A DNA stretch of 64,000 nt. Source: Caulobacter sp. 602-2. GTDB lineage: Bacteria; Pseudomonadota; Alphaproteobacteria; Caulobacterales; Caulobacteraceae. This document shows, one piece after another, positions 24,632 through 32,870 of this stretch. Location: NCBI RefSeq assembly GCF_011043625.1, contig NZ_JAAKGT010000005.1, forward strand, positions 124,001-188,000, given 5' to 3'. A program made the translations under genes and the position numbers. Each line of letters starts with the position of its first letter. The stretch's first letter is position 1. The notes below the pieces were generated by a model. That model saw only the letters and a program-made list of their open reading frames with translations. It searched no databases and was not told the origin of the DNA.

Positions 24632-24980
24632 TGTGTGAGTTTCAAGTACCGTTTCGACGAAGCTGAACGCCCCGCGCGATCGTTTGTCCTCAGGCCGGGG
24701 CGCGCAGGCCTCTTCCGCCTTTTACCCCTTCCCCATGCAGTGCGCCCCGTTTCTTGGCGGCCAGGCGTGCATGGCGGCGCGGACCCTTGGGCGGGCGGGA
24801 GCCTAGTCAGGCAAGCCCCCGATGGACGGGTTTACGTCCCCCATCCTCATTCAAGCTTTCAGGCCCTGCTCACGCAGCTCCTTCAGCCCCGCTCGATCGC
24901 ATCCACGTCGCACGCTTCGGGCCGGATCCTTGCGCCCTCTCCCTGCGACGGGACACGTTGATTATGCGGGCGTTCTGAGC
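24632..24980 (-). ncRNA. Candidate structured non-coding RNA (unidentified)
   Basis: No credible gene lies between the sppA repeats and the TonB-receptor terminator. On the minus strand a Caulobacter-type promoter (24987-25012) points into this stretch. The DNA can form a branched rod: AGGCTCCCGCC with GGCGGAAGAGGCCT as outer stem, a large internal loop, and an inner stem built on CCATGCA / TGCATGG. A separate hairpin GGACG-taaacc-CGTCC lies 5' of it. A stem joined by a large central bubble recalls 6S RNA, but I find no diagnostic sequence. It is not RNase P, tmRNA or SRP RNA by their conserved motifs. The 3' end is guessed at the TCCGGGC/GCCCGGA hairpin (24615-24631). Boundaries and strand are uncertain. 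Confidence 0.3.
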
Positions 24981-24986
24981 CCGTCT

Positions 24987-25012
24987 GATTGAGCACCGCG
25001 AGAAAGTTGCAA
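24987..25012 (-). promoter_or_regulatory. Orphan sigma-73-type promoter reading leftward
   Basis: On the minus strand TTGCAAC (25012-25006), 11-bp spacer, GCTCAATC (24994-24987). It matches the Caulobacter housekeeping pattern TTGACGS…GCTANAWC at TTG and at 7 of 8 positions of the -10 element. No coding sequence follows on that strand. An inverted repeat GTTCGT-N13-ACGAAC (25021-25045) lies just upstream. Confidence 0.5.
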
Positions 25013-25091
25013 GCGGTTGAGTTCGTGGAACTCTTTTCGACGAACGCCGGGGATGGACGGAGCTCCATCCCCGTCCGGCGCACAGACAAAA

Positions 25092-25130
25092 ACGGCGGGT
25101 CCTTGCGGACCCGCCGTGATCGTTTTTTTC
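25092..25130. terminator. Bidirectional intrinsic terminator after the TonB receptor
   Basis: Perfect 11-bp stem ACGGCGGGTCC / GGACCCGCCGT with loop ttgc. Minus-strand transcripts continue into TTTTTG, plus-strand ones reach cgttttttt at 25121-25129. A second strong hairpin (GGGGATGGA / TCCATCCCC, 25049-25072) lies further along. Confidence 0.85.
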
Positions 25131-25175
25131 GCCCCCGGCGATCCTTAGGACCGCCGGGATTGAAGAGCGCCTGGA

Positions 25176-28049
25176 TTAGAAGCGGGTCTTCAGAGCGAGG
25201 TAGAAGCGGCGGCCGAGCACGTCGTAGGTCGACGGGTCGGTGTTGGCCTGGATGTTCGACGAGAAGACCGGCGGTTGCTTGTCGGCGACGTTGTAGACGC
25301 CGGCGCGCACTTCCACCATGTCGGTGACCTTCCAGGCGCCGTTCAGATCGAAGTAGTTGACCGACTTGATCTTCTCGGAGTTGTCGCCAGCGTCGACCAT
25401 CGAGTCGACGAAGCGCCAACGGACGCCCAGTTCGGCCGGGCCGAACGAGTAGGTGGCCGACGACATGACCTTCCACTCCGGCTTGGCGACGGCGACGGCG
25501 CTGACCGAGGTGTTGCCGATGGTGCCCTTCAGCTTGTCGATGGGCTCGCCCGGCAGGCTCTGGACGTCGAACTTGTCGAGGTAGTTACCCACGATGTTGA
25601 ACGCCAGCGAACCGTAGTCGTCGCTCAGGCCGATCGCGCCGAGACCGAAGCCCCAGTCGATCTGGAAGTCGACGCCGGCCGTCTCGTAGGTGGCCAGGTT
25701 CAGGTTCGTCAGGACCAGGGTCTGGATCTCGCCCGTCTGGTTGCTGCGGTCGAAGAGGCCGCAGTAGAACGAGGAGCCGGCGCTGCCGTCATAGCACTTG
25801 GTGAGCGCCAGGCCGGCGTCGACGGTGCCGATCGCGTCCTTGATCTTGATCGAGTAGTAGTCGACCGAGGCCGACAGCTTCTCGAACAGCGGGTGTTCGA
25901 AGCGCGGGGTCCAGACGAGACCGACCGAGTAGGTGTCGGCGGTTTCTTCCTTCAGGTCCGGGTTGCCGCCGACGAGGGCGTTAACCTGGGTGTTCGGGTA
26001 GGTGTAGCTGTCGATGATCGCCGACGGCACGCCTTGCGCCAGGCAGAGCGAACGCACGGCCGCGGCGTTGGGGCCGGTACGAGCGCGGCTGTCGATCGAG
26101 CACGGATCGTCGATGATCTGCGGGAAGTTCTGGGCCTGCGGCGAGTAGAGTTCGCCGATCGACGGGGCGCGAACGCCACGCGAGTAGCCGCCGCGCAGAC
26201 GGATGCCGTCCACGACTTCCCAGTCGCCGTCGACCTTGTAGGCCGAGACCGAACCGACGGTGTTGTAGTCCGAGAAGCGGTAGCCGCCCGTGACGTTCAG
26301 GGCCTTGATGAACGGCAGGTCCTTCAGGACCGGCACGAGCACTTCGCCGTACAGGTCGTAGACGTCGGCCGAGGCGTCCAGGGCGTCGTTGGCGTTGAAG
26401 CCGATGACGTCACCGGTCGAGAGCAGCGAGTCCGGAACGTAGTTGTACTTGTCCGAACGGTAGCTGGTGCCCACGGCGGCGCGGACTTCGCCGGCCGGCA
26501 GGTCGAACAGGCCGCCCTGCAGGTTCAGCTCGACGGCGCGTTGCTCGTAGCTGGTCCAGTTCTTGGTCACGCGGCTGATGTAGCTGGCGCATTCGGCCGA
26601 CAGCGGCTGCAGGCCGAAGGGGTTGTAACCGCCGGCGCAGATGCTGGTGCCGCCGTCAGCCGCGTCGAGCAGCGAGACGACCGCCGCACGGCTCACGTTG
26701 CCGCGCTGGATCTCGTTCTGCTCGGACTTGCCGTACGAACCGAACAGATCCCAGGTCCAGTCGCGGAAGTTGGTTTGACCGCGCAGACCGGTGGTCAGCT
26801 GGAACACGTTGAAGGTGGTTTCCGAAATGCGCGGACCGACGTCCGTGAAGCGCTTGCGGAACAGGAAGTCGGCCGTCGGATCGGCGCGGCTGGCCAGCAG
26901 CGTGCGCAGGTCGGTCGGGACGAACGGGTTGTTGTAGTTGACCGAGAAGCCGGTCGTCGCGGCGGCCGGCGACGGGGCCAGGATCGTGCGCGAGTCGTAG
27001 TGCGTGAAGTTGAACGAGCCGTAGGCTTCGACATTCTCGGTGATGTCGTAGTTCATCATGCCGAACGCCGAGTAGCGGGTCATCGGCAGTTGCAGCAGGT
27101 TCAGCGGGCCGGTGTTGTAGCTGCCGTCGAGCGGGATCGTCGAATAGTCGATCGCGGTCGAACCACGGTAGTTGGTGCCGTTGCGGAACAGCGTGCCGTC
27201 GTTGTTGAAGCCGAGGTTGGAGTCGGCGGCGACGGTGCCCGGCGCGATGCCGTACTGGGCGAACACGGCGTTCATGGCCGCTTGCGTCGGCAGGTTGGTG
27301 CCCGAGAAGTCGTAACGGCCGTACGGGGTGGTCGCCGAGGCGCCCGAGACCGACGAGAACTTGCGGGCGGCGTTCAGGATCTCACCGCGCGTCGAGTAGC
27401 TCAGCGACATGATCGCGTGGCCCTTGTCGTCGGCGAACCGCGAACCACCGGTGATGCTGATCGAGCTTTCCTCGCCGTCCTTGGCGTCGGTGATGCCGTA
27501 CTGGGCGTCGACCTGCAGGCCTTGGAAGCGGTCGTTGATCTTGAAGTTGACCACGCCGGCCATGGCGTCAGAGCCGTAGGTCGCCGAGGCGCCGCCGGTG
27601 ATCACTTCGATGTTCTGGATGATCGCGCTCGGGATCAGGTTGACGTCGACCGTGCCGTCCGAGTTCGACGGAACGATGCGGTGACCGTCCATCAGAACCA
27701 GGGTGCGGTTCGAGCCCAGGCCGCGCAGCTGGATGTTGGCCTGACCGCCGTTCGACGGGTTGTTCGAGGTGGACGACACGCCCGGCACGAACTGCGGCAT
27801 CTGGTTCAGCAGGGTGTCGACGGTCACCGAACCGGACTTGGCCAGTTGCTCCTGGCCGACCGAGACGATCGGGCTGTTCGACACGTAGTCCGGACGCGCG
27901 ATGCGCGAACCGGTGACGACGACGGCTTCGATTTCGGTGCTGTCGCTTTCCGGCGCGGTTTGAGCAACCGCGGCGCCGGCCGAAGCCATGGCCAGACCAC
28001 CGATGATCGTCGTCGCAAGCAGGCGCTTACGCGTCATCTGAATATTCAA
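25176..28049 (-). CDS. TonB-dependent outer-membrane receptor
   Basis: 957 aa from a TTG at 28049, chosen because ggaggg lies about 9 bases before it; an ATG at 28037 lacks a ribosome site. Signal peptide (LLATTIIGGLAMASAGAAVAQ), TonB box-like EAVVVTGSRI, plug domain (VDTLLNQMPQFVP…NIQLRGLGSNRTLVLMDG…YGSDAMAGVVNFK) and a 22-strand barrel ending in the outer-membrane signature RRFYLALKTRF. The type is common in Caulobacter for import of oligosaccharides or other large nutrients. The ligand is not predictable, and no hydrolase or regulator lies alongside. Confidence 0.93.
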   Translation of the reverse strand: MNIQMTRKRLLATTIIGGLAMASAGAAVAQTAPESDSTEIEAVVVTGSRIARPDYVSNSPIVSVGQEQLAKSGSVTVDTLLNQMPQFVPGVSSTSNNPSNGGQANIQLRGLGSNRTLVLMDGHRIVPSNSDGTVDVNLIPSAIIQNIEVITGGASATYGSDAMAGVVNFKINDRFQGLQVDAQYGITDAKDGEESSISITGGSRFADDKGHAIMSLSYSTRGEILNAARKFSSVSGASATTPYGRYDFSGTNLPTQAAMNAVFAQYGIAPGTVAADSNLGFNNDGTLFRNGTNYRGSTAIDYSTIPLDGSYNTGPLNLLQLPMTRYSAFGMMNYDITENVEAYGSFNFTHYDSRTILAPSPAAATTGFSVNYNNPFVPTDLRTLLASRADPTADFLFRKRFTDVGPRISETTFNVFQLTTGLRGQTNFRDWTWDLFGSYGKSEQNEIQRGNVSRAAVVSLLDAADGGTSICAGGYNPFGLQPLSAECASYISRVTKNWTSYEQRAVELNLQGGLFDLPAGEVRAAVGTSYRSDKYNYVPDSLLSTGDVIGFNANDALDASADVYDLYGEVLVPVLKDLPFIKALNVTGGYRFSDYNTVGSVSAYKVDGDWEVVDGIRLRGGYSRGVRAPSIGELYSPQAQNFPQIIDDPCSIDSRARTGPNAAAVRSLCLAQGVPSAIIDSYTYPNTQVNALVGGNPDLKEETADTYSVGLVWTPRFEHPLFEKLSASVDYYSIKIKDAIGTVDAGLALTKCYDGSAGSSFYCGLFDRSNQTGEIQTLVLTNLNLATYETAGVDFQIDWGFGLGAIGLSDDYGSLAFNIVGNYLDKFDVQSLPGEPIDKLKGTIGNTSVSAVAVAKPEWKVMSSATYSFGPAELGVRWRFVDSMVDAGDNSEKIKSVNYFDLNGAWKVTDMVEVRAGVYNVADKQPPVFSSNIQANTDPSTYDVLGRRFYLALKTRF

Positions 28050-28502
28050 GATGGAAATCCCTCCGAGAATGGACGGCGACAGGCGCGCATCCATGTCACA
28101 ATCCCAGGCTGTCCAAAGCCCGGTTGGCGGGGACGTTAGGTGCGGCCGATCAACGCGGTCAATTCCGAGTTTCCGCGAGATATCGCGAAGTCTCACCCCT
28201 GTCGCAAAATCAACACACAATCACCCCTCACGGGGCAGGTTTTCGCGCTTTTCGTGCCAATTACGACATCAAGCTTGACCATAGATATCGGTGAAATCCC
28301 GATAACGGCAAAATATGACCACGTTCGAATAACATCGTTATCGAATTATTTTGCAGAACAGCAATATGTAGGACGTATTTTTTGCCTTGCGTCGACGCAT
28401 TCTCGCCGCAATCCCGACACAATCAGAGAGTGTGTGCACTCACACTGGGCGAGCGCCCCTTCCCGCCAGGCGGGAAAGCCCTTGAAAAAACAGGAAATCC
28501 CA
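28050..28502. other. 450-bp intergenic region between TonB receptor and secreted protein, no gene seen
   Basis: Strongly AT-rich for this genome between 28255 and 28400 (gataacggcaaaatatgacc, ataacatcgttatcgaatta), which likely holds the receptor promoter. At 28429-28446 an inverted repeat AGTGTG-tgcact-CACACT lies 57 bp before the downstream start. No riboswitch consensus was recognised. Confidence 0.5.
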
Positions 28503-29018
28503 ATGCGACGCTTTGGACTGCCGCTCGCCCTGGCCCTGACCGCCGCCGCCATCGCGCAACAGGCCCAGGCCCAATCGCCGACGGCGTCCAAGGCGGCGAT
28601 GGAGAAGCTGTCGGCGTGTCGCGCGCAGACGGATTCGGCCGCCCGGCTGGCCTGCTACGACGAAACCGTCGCCGGGCTGCTGGCGGCCGAGAAGGCCGGC
28701 GACCTGATCGTGGTCGACAAGGAGACCGTGACCAAGGCGCAACGTGAATCGTTCGGCCTGAACCTGCCCAGCTTCTCGTTCGGGCAGAAGAAGGAAGCCG
28801 CCATCGAGCAGGTCGAATCGACGATCCGCGAGGCGCGCAGGACCCCGACCGGCTGGCGCTTCCTGCTGGAGGACGGCGCGCGCTGGGAGCAGATCGACAC
28901 CGAGGCCCTGCCGCTGCCGCCGCGCGTCGGCGCCAAGGTGACGATCCGGCGCGCGGCGCTCGGCAGCTACATGCTGACGGTGAACGGACGGGCCATCCGG
29001 GTCGAGCGCGTCAACTAG
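28503..29018 (+). CDS. Secreted protein with CRAQTDSAARLACYDE motif, function unknown
   Basis: 171 aa. Signal peptide MRRFGLPLALALTAAAIAQQAQAQ. The mature N-terminus holds LSACRAQTDSAARLACYDETV, a Cys…ARLxCYD motif that also occurs in VasI-like and other small periplasmic proteins, where the two Cys probably form a disulfide. The C-terminal 80 residues look like a small beta domain (TGWRFLLEDGARWEQID … GSYMLTVNGRAIRV). No partner gene is evident, and the long AT-rich region upstream holds its promoter. Confidence 0.7.
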   Translation: MRRFGLPLALALTAAAIAQQAQAQSPTASKAAMEKLSACRAQTDSAARLACYDETVAGLLAAEKAGDLIVVDKETVTKAQRESFGLNLPSFSFGQKKEAAIEQVESTIREARRTPTGWRFLLEDGARWEQIDTEALPLPPRVGAKVTIRRAALGSYMLTVNGRAIRVERVN

Positions 29019-29116
29019 GCGCGTCGCGGACGGTTCGAAGGACGGGGCTTGCCCTCGCCGCGCGGGCCGCGCATCTGGAGAGTCCTATAAAGAGGTCCTT
29101 CAGAGAGCCCGACGCC

Positions 29117-29527
29117 ATGACCGATTTCCGCCGCGTGACCGACAGCCTGTCGGTCAGCCCCCAGATCACCACCGAGGACGTGGCCCGGGCCAAGGCCGAG
29201 GGCTTTACGCTGATCGTCAACAACCGCCCCGACGGCGAGGATCCCAGCCAGCCGACCAGCGGCGAGATCGAGGCGGCGGCCAAGGCCGCGGGCCTGGCCT
29301 ACCTGCACGTGCCGGTGCGCGGCGGGCCGACCCAGGAGCAGGTGGACGCGGTGCGCGAGGCGGTAGAAGCGGCCGACGGCCCGGTCCTGGCCTTCTGTCG
29401 CTCGGGCACGCGCTCGATCGTCACCTGGTCGATCGGCCAGGCCCTGTCGGGCGCGTCCGATCGCGAAACGCTGGTGAAGCAGGGCTACGAGGCCGGCTAC
29501 GACCTCTCCGGCGTCCTGCCGCACTGA
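29117..29527 (+). CDS. TIGR01244-type phosphatase/sulfurtransferase-like protein
   Basis: 136 aa, DUF442 / beta-lactamase-hydrolase-like family. The opening FRRVTDSLSVSPQITTEDVARAKAEGF and the catalytic loop LAFCRSGTRS (Cys94, Arg99) resemble protein-tyrosine-phosphatase or rhodanese active sites. Relatives (Blh/BigR operon) function in sulfide or biofilm-related metabolism, often fused to an MBL domain. An MBL-fold hydrolase gene does follow at 29759, though in between is a small opposite-strand gene. Confidence 0.82.
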   Translation: MTDFRRVTDSLSVSPQITTEDVARAKAEGFTLIVNNRPDGEDPSQPTSGEIEAAAKAAGLAYLHVPVRGGPTQEQVDAVREAVEAADGPVLAFCRSGTRSIVTWSIGQALSGASDRETLVKQGYEAGYDLSGVLPH

Positions 29528-29536
29528 ACGAAACCC

Positions 29537-29689
29537 TCAGTAGCCGCCCAGCGTGCTCACGCGGGCGGCCATCGGGCTGGGTTCCGGCTCGCACGAGGCC
29601 AGCACGAACTGCGCCGCAATGAGACACAGGACGGCGAAGCAGGCGCGCTGGAGCCGTTTTGAAACAAAAATCGCCGCGTCGGCCGCCAT
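29537..29689 (-). CDS. Small putative lipoprotein
   Basis: 50 aa from ATG 29689 with ggag upstream. Basic N-terminus (SKRLQR), hydrophobic stretch (FAVLCLIAAQFVLASC) and lipobox LASC, leaving a mature peptide of about 17 residues. Very short lipoproteins such as this may be entericidin-like, but there is no clear family match. Divergent from the MBL hydrolase. Confidence 0.45.
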   Translation of the reverse strand: MAADAAIFVSKRLQRACFAVLCLIAAQFVLASCEPEPSPMAARVSTLGGY

Positions 29690-29758
29690 GATCCGCACTC
29701 CACAGGGTTTACGGTTCGTTAAGCGCAAGAGCCGCGCCGCTCACTGGTCAGGACCGCG

Positions 29759-30655
29759 ATGATCCCCTTCGTCCGCGAGATCGAGTTCGAGTACGGCCGC
29801 TGCGACCAGGTCTCGCCGCTGATCCGGCGGGTGATCGCCGACAATCCCGGGCCGTTCACCTACACCGGGACGGGGACCTACATCGTCGGCCGCGGGACCG
29901 TGGCGGTGATCGATCCCGGGCCCGATATCCCCGCCCACCTGGACGCCCTGCTGGCGGCGCTGGACGGCGAGACCGTCAGCCACATCCTGGTGACCCACCA
30001 CCACGCCGACCACTCTCCCCTCGCCGGCCCGCTGGCGCAGCGCACCGGGGCAAGGATCTGGGGGCGGCCGGCGCCGGCGGTCGAGATCTCGGAAGAGACG
30101 GGCGTGCAGCTCGACGCCGAAGACGACGGCCATTTCCGCCCCGACATCGAGATCGCCGACGGCGACCTCTTCGAAGGGCCCGGCTGGACGCTGGAGGCGA
30201 TCGCCACGCCCGGCCACACCTCCAACCACGTCTGCTTCGCGCTGAAGGAGGAGAACGCCCTGTTCTCCGGCGACCACGTGATGGGCTGGTCGACGACGGT
30301 GATCACCCCGCCCGACGGCGACATGGGCGACTATTTCGCCAGCCTGGCCAAGATCCAGGCGCGGGGCTTTTCCACCCTGTGGCCGACCCACGGCTCGCCG
30401 GTGCGCGAGGTCGCCCCGTTCCTCAAAGCGTATGTCGACCACCGCCGGGCGCGCGAGGCCCAGGTGCTGGCGGCCCTGGCGGACGGCCCGGCGCGGATCA
30501 AGGCGATGGTCCCGGTGCTGTACGCCGCGGTCGATCCGCGCCTGCACCCGGCCGCGGCGCTGTCGATGCTGGCGCACCTGATCCAGCTGGTGCGCGAGGG
30601 CCGGGTGATCAGCGACGGCCCGCCGGGCCTGGACAGCGAATATCGGCTGGCCTGA
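29759..30655 (+). CDS. MBL-fold metallo-hydrolase (LACTB2-like)
   Basis: 298 aa. Metal-binding motif THHHADHS (79-86), then PGHTSNH, SGDHVMG and THGSP supply the remaining ligands. The C-terminal winged-helix-like region resembles the LACTB2/ribonuclease-Z-related hydrolases. Likely a zinc hydrolase of thioester or nucleic-acid substrates. Followed directly by a dispersed repeat. Confidence 0.87.
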   Translation: MIPFVREIEFEYGRCDQVSPLIRRVIADNPGPFTYTGTGTYIVGRGTVAVIDPGPDIPAHLDALLAALDGETVSHILVTHHHADHSPLAGPLAQRTGARIWGRPAPAVEISEETGVQLDAEDDGHFRPDIEIADGDLFEGPGWTLEAIATPGHTSNHVCFALKEENALFSGDHVMGWSTTVITPPDGDMGDYFASLAKIQARGFSTLWPTHGSPVREVAPFLKAYVDHRRAREAQVLAALADGPARIKAMVPVLYAAVDPRLHPAAALSMLAHLIQLVREGRVISDGPPGLDSEYRLA

Positions 30656-30663
30656 ACCGTCTT

Positions 30664-30760
30664 GCGTCCTTCGAGGCCCGCTTCGCGGGCGCCTCAGGAT
30701 GAGGAGTTCGGGGCGACAAGCCCCTCATCCAGAGGTGCGAGGCGCAGCCTCGAAGGACGC
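30664..30760. repeat. Palindromic repeat (gcgtccttcgagg family)
   Basis: Outer arms gcgtccttcgagg (30664-30676) and cctcgaaggacgc (30748-30760), with inner arms ctcaggatgagg / cccctcatccag and short hairpins cccgcttcgcggg and gcgaggcgc. It lies between the convergent MBL and siderophore-receptor genes and may act as a terminator. This is the only copy of this family that I noticed here. Confidence 0.7.
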
Positions 30761-30766
30761 ACAGCC

Positions 30767-32818
30767 CTAAAGCCGCGCCTTGACGCTGGCGCGGACCGTG
30801 CGCGGCGCGCCGGGGAAGATCCAGACGGGGCTGTAGGAGCTCTGGGCGTAGTGTTCGTCCAGCAGGTTGTCGACCTCCAGGCGTAGGTCGATCTTAGGCG
30901 TCACGGCGTACTCGACCGCCGCCTTGGCCTTCCAGTAGGACGGCAGGATAAGGCCCGAACCGTCCAGCGCCCCGGCCCGGTCGCCCATGTAGCTGGCGCC
31001 GACCGTCAGCGACCACCGATCGAAGGTTCCCACCGCGAAGGCGCCGCCGGAGTGCTCGGGCACGTTCAGCACCGCGTCGCTGGCGAAGGCGGTGTCGTCG
31101 GCTTTCGCGTCGGTCCAGGCGTAGTTGACCACCACGCGCCAGGCGGCGCTGACCTCGAACGAGCCGTCGAACTCGACGCCGCGGCTGGTCAGCTGGCCGA
31201 CCGGGGCCAGGAAGCTGGCGTCGACGGGGTCGTTGGCCAGGATGTTCTGCTTTTCGATGTCGAACAGGGCCACGGCCAGGTCGACGCCGGGCCAGCGGCC
31301 GGAAAGGCCCAGCTCCCAGCCCTCGCCCTTCTCGGGCGCGAAACCCTGGCCGGTGCGGCCGGTGCCCGAGTTCAGCAGGAACGAGCGGCCGAAACTGGCG
31401 TGGGCGGTCAGGGCGTCGGTCAGCTGGTAGCGGGCGCCCAGGCGATAGTCGACGGGCGAGCCCTCGCCGCGCCCGACCGCGCCGGTGCGGTTGTTGCGCA
31501 CGGTCTGGCGATAGTCGTCGACCCGCACGCCGGCCAGCAGGCTGAGCCGCTCGGAGACCTGCCACAGGTCCTGGGCGTAGAGGGTGGCGACGCGCCGGGT
31601 CTCGCGATTGTCGGTGAAGGGCAGCAGCGGCAGGGCCTGGCCGCCATAGACCGGGGCGTCGATCGAGATGGCGTGCGGCGCGTCGGCGGTCGGGTTCCGG
31701 CGCAGCAGGAACTCGCTGTAGTCGAGGGTGTAGCCCTTGATCCCGACGTTCAGGTGGTGAGCGCCCAGGCGGCCGTCGAGCTCGAGGCGGCCCGAGACGT
31801 CTTCCACCGCATAGTCGCGCTCGCGTCGCTGGCGCCACAGCTGGCGGCCGACCAGGCGCGACTGGTCGCTGGAAAAGCCGTGCATGTCGCCGGTGCGGTA
31901 GGCGAAACCGGCCGTCAGCCGCCAGTCGGGCGACAGTTCGTACTCGCCGGTCAGTTGGTGGCGCTCGTTGCGGAAGCGGGTCACACCATCGCCGGGCTCG
32001 CCGAAGAAGCGCGAGCGCGGGATGGCCAAGGCGTCGCCGTTCACCGCCGGCACGCCGCGGTCGAAGGGCGCGTCGAAGACGGTGAACTCGCCCACATAGG
32101 TCAGGCGCAGGGCGTCGGTCGGCCGCCAGGTCAGCGACGGGGCGACGGCGCGGCGGTGCAGGTCGACATGGTCGCGCCAGCCGTCGCTGCGCTCGTCGGC
32201 GATCACCAGGCGCGCGGCCAGTGTGTCGGACAGCGGGCCGGTGACGTCGATCTCGCCCCGGCGCAGGCCGAACGAGCCGACGGTGGCGGCCACGTGGCCG
32301 CCGCGCACGAACTGCGGGGTCTTGGAGACGATGTTGACGCGGCCGGCCGGGTCGATGTCGCCGAACAGGGCGCCGGCCGGACCTTTCAGGATCTCGACGC
32401 GCTCGGCCGTGGCCGGATCGCGGGGCGGCGCCAGGCCGCGATTGGCCAGGAAGCCGTCGACGTAATACTCCGCCCCGCCGTCGGGCGTGCCGAGAAAGCC
32501 GCGGATGGCGAAGTTGTCGAGGAAGCCGCCGCGGTTGTTCTGCTGGGAGACGCCGCTGGTCAGCTCCAGCGCGTCGGCCAGGCGCCCGGCCCCGACCGCG
32601 TCGAGCAGGTCGCGCTCGACCGAGCGGCTGGACGGCGAGGTGGCCTGGGTGATCTCGCCCGCGCCCAGCGTGACGTCGCGGGCGGCCCCGCGCCGGCCCA
32701 GGATGACGATCTCGCCCACGGCGTGGGGCTCCGTCTCGGCGGCCGGGACGGTTTCCGGCGGCTCGGCGGCGGACAGGGCCAGCAGGCATGCGCTGACGCA
32801 GCTCCACGACAGGGGCAA
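30767..32818 (-). CDS. TonB-dependent siderophore receptor
   Basis: 683 aa. Signal peptide (WSCVSACLLALSAAEP), plug domain (LADALELTSGVSQQN…FAIRGFLGTPDGG…AEYYVDGF…GPAGALFGDIDPAGRVNIV) and barrel of the FhuA/FpvA type that imports ferric siderophores. It ends in VKARL, not in the usual aromatic residue. A Fur-like box (32834-32852) precedes the start. No siderophore biosynthesis is present in the window, so it probably uses foreign siderophores. Confidence 0.9.
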   Translation of the reverse strand: MPLSWSCVSACLLALSAAEPPETVPAAETEPHAVGEIVILGRRGAARDVTLGAGEITQATSPSSRSVERDLLDAVGAGRLADALELTSGVSQQNNRGGFLDNFAIRGFLGTPDGGAEYYVDGFLANRGLAPPRDPATAERVEILKGPAGALFGDIDPAGRVNIVSKTPQFVRGGHVAATVGSFGLRRGEIDVTGPLSDTLAARLVIADERSDGWRDHVDLHRRAVAPSLTWRPTDALRLTYVGEFTVFDAPFDRGVPAVNGDALAIPRSRFFGEPGDGVTRFRNERHQLTGEYELSPDWRLTAGFAYRTGDMHGFSSDQSRLVGRQLWRQRRERDYAVEDVSGRLELDGRLGAHHLNVGIKGYTLDYSEFLLRRNPTADAPHAISIDAPVYGGQALPLLPFTDNRETRRVATLYAQDLWQVSERLSLLAGVRVDDYRQTVRNNRTGAVGRGEGSPVDYRLGARYQLTDALTAHASFGRSFLLNSGTGRTGQGFAPEKGEGWELGLSGRWPGVDLAVALFDIEKQNILANDPVDASFLAPVGQLTSRGVEFDGSFEVSAAWRVVVNYAWTDAKADDTAFASDAVLNVPEHSGGAFAVGTFDRWSLTVGASYMGDRAGALDGSGLILPSYWKAKAAVEYAVTPKIDLRLEVDNLLDEHYAQSSYSPVWIFPGAPRTVRASVKARL

Positions 32819-32833
32819 GAGAGCAACTCCGTT

Positions 32834-32852
32834 TGTAATGTTATTTCATATC
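32834..32852. promoter_or_regulatory. Fur-box candidate upstream of siderophore receptor
   Basis: tgtaatgttatttcatatc matches the 19-bp classical Fur box at 12 positions. It lies 16 bp from the receptor start and 19 bp before the divergent acyltransferase-like gene, so both could be iron-regulated. Confidence 0.5.
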
Positions 32853-32870
32853 AGCTATGCCGCCCGGGTG

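Noticed and set aside
21958..24645. 895-codon minus-strand open frame across sppA and both tRNAs
   Set aside because: Overlaps two clear tRNAs and a well-conserved protease on the other strand.
24362..24961. 199-codon plus-strand frame in the repeat/RNA interval
   Set aside because: Starts inside dispersed repeats, no ribosome site, low-complexity Arg/Pro/Ser composition.
24632..24980. Identification as tmRNA, RNase P RNA or SRP RNA
   Set aside because: None of their diagnostic stretches (Ala-tag frame, GAGGAAAGTCC, GGTCCGGAAGG) is present; left as an unidentified candidate.
25275..28139. 954-codon plus-strand open frame opposite the TonB receptor
   Set aside because: Antisense shadow; no start context and low-complexity Val/Arg/Asp composition.
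28050..28502. Riboswitch upstream of the TonB receptor
   Set aside because: No cobalamin, TPP or other consensus could be seen.
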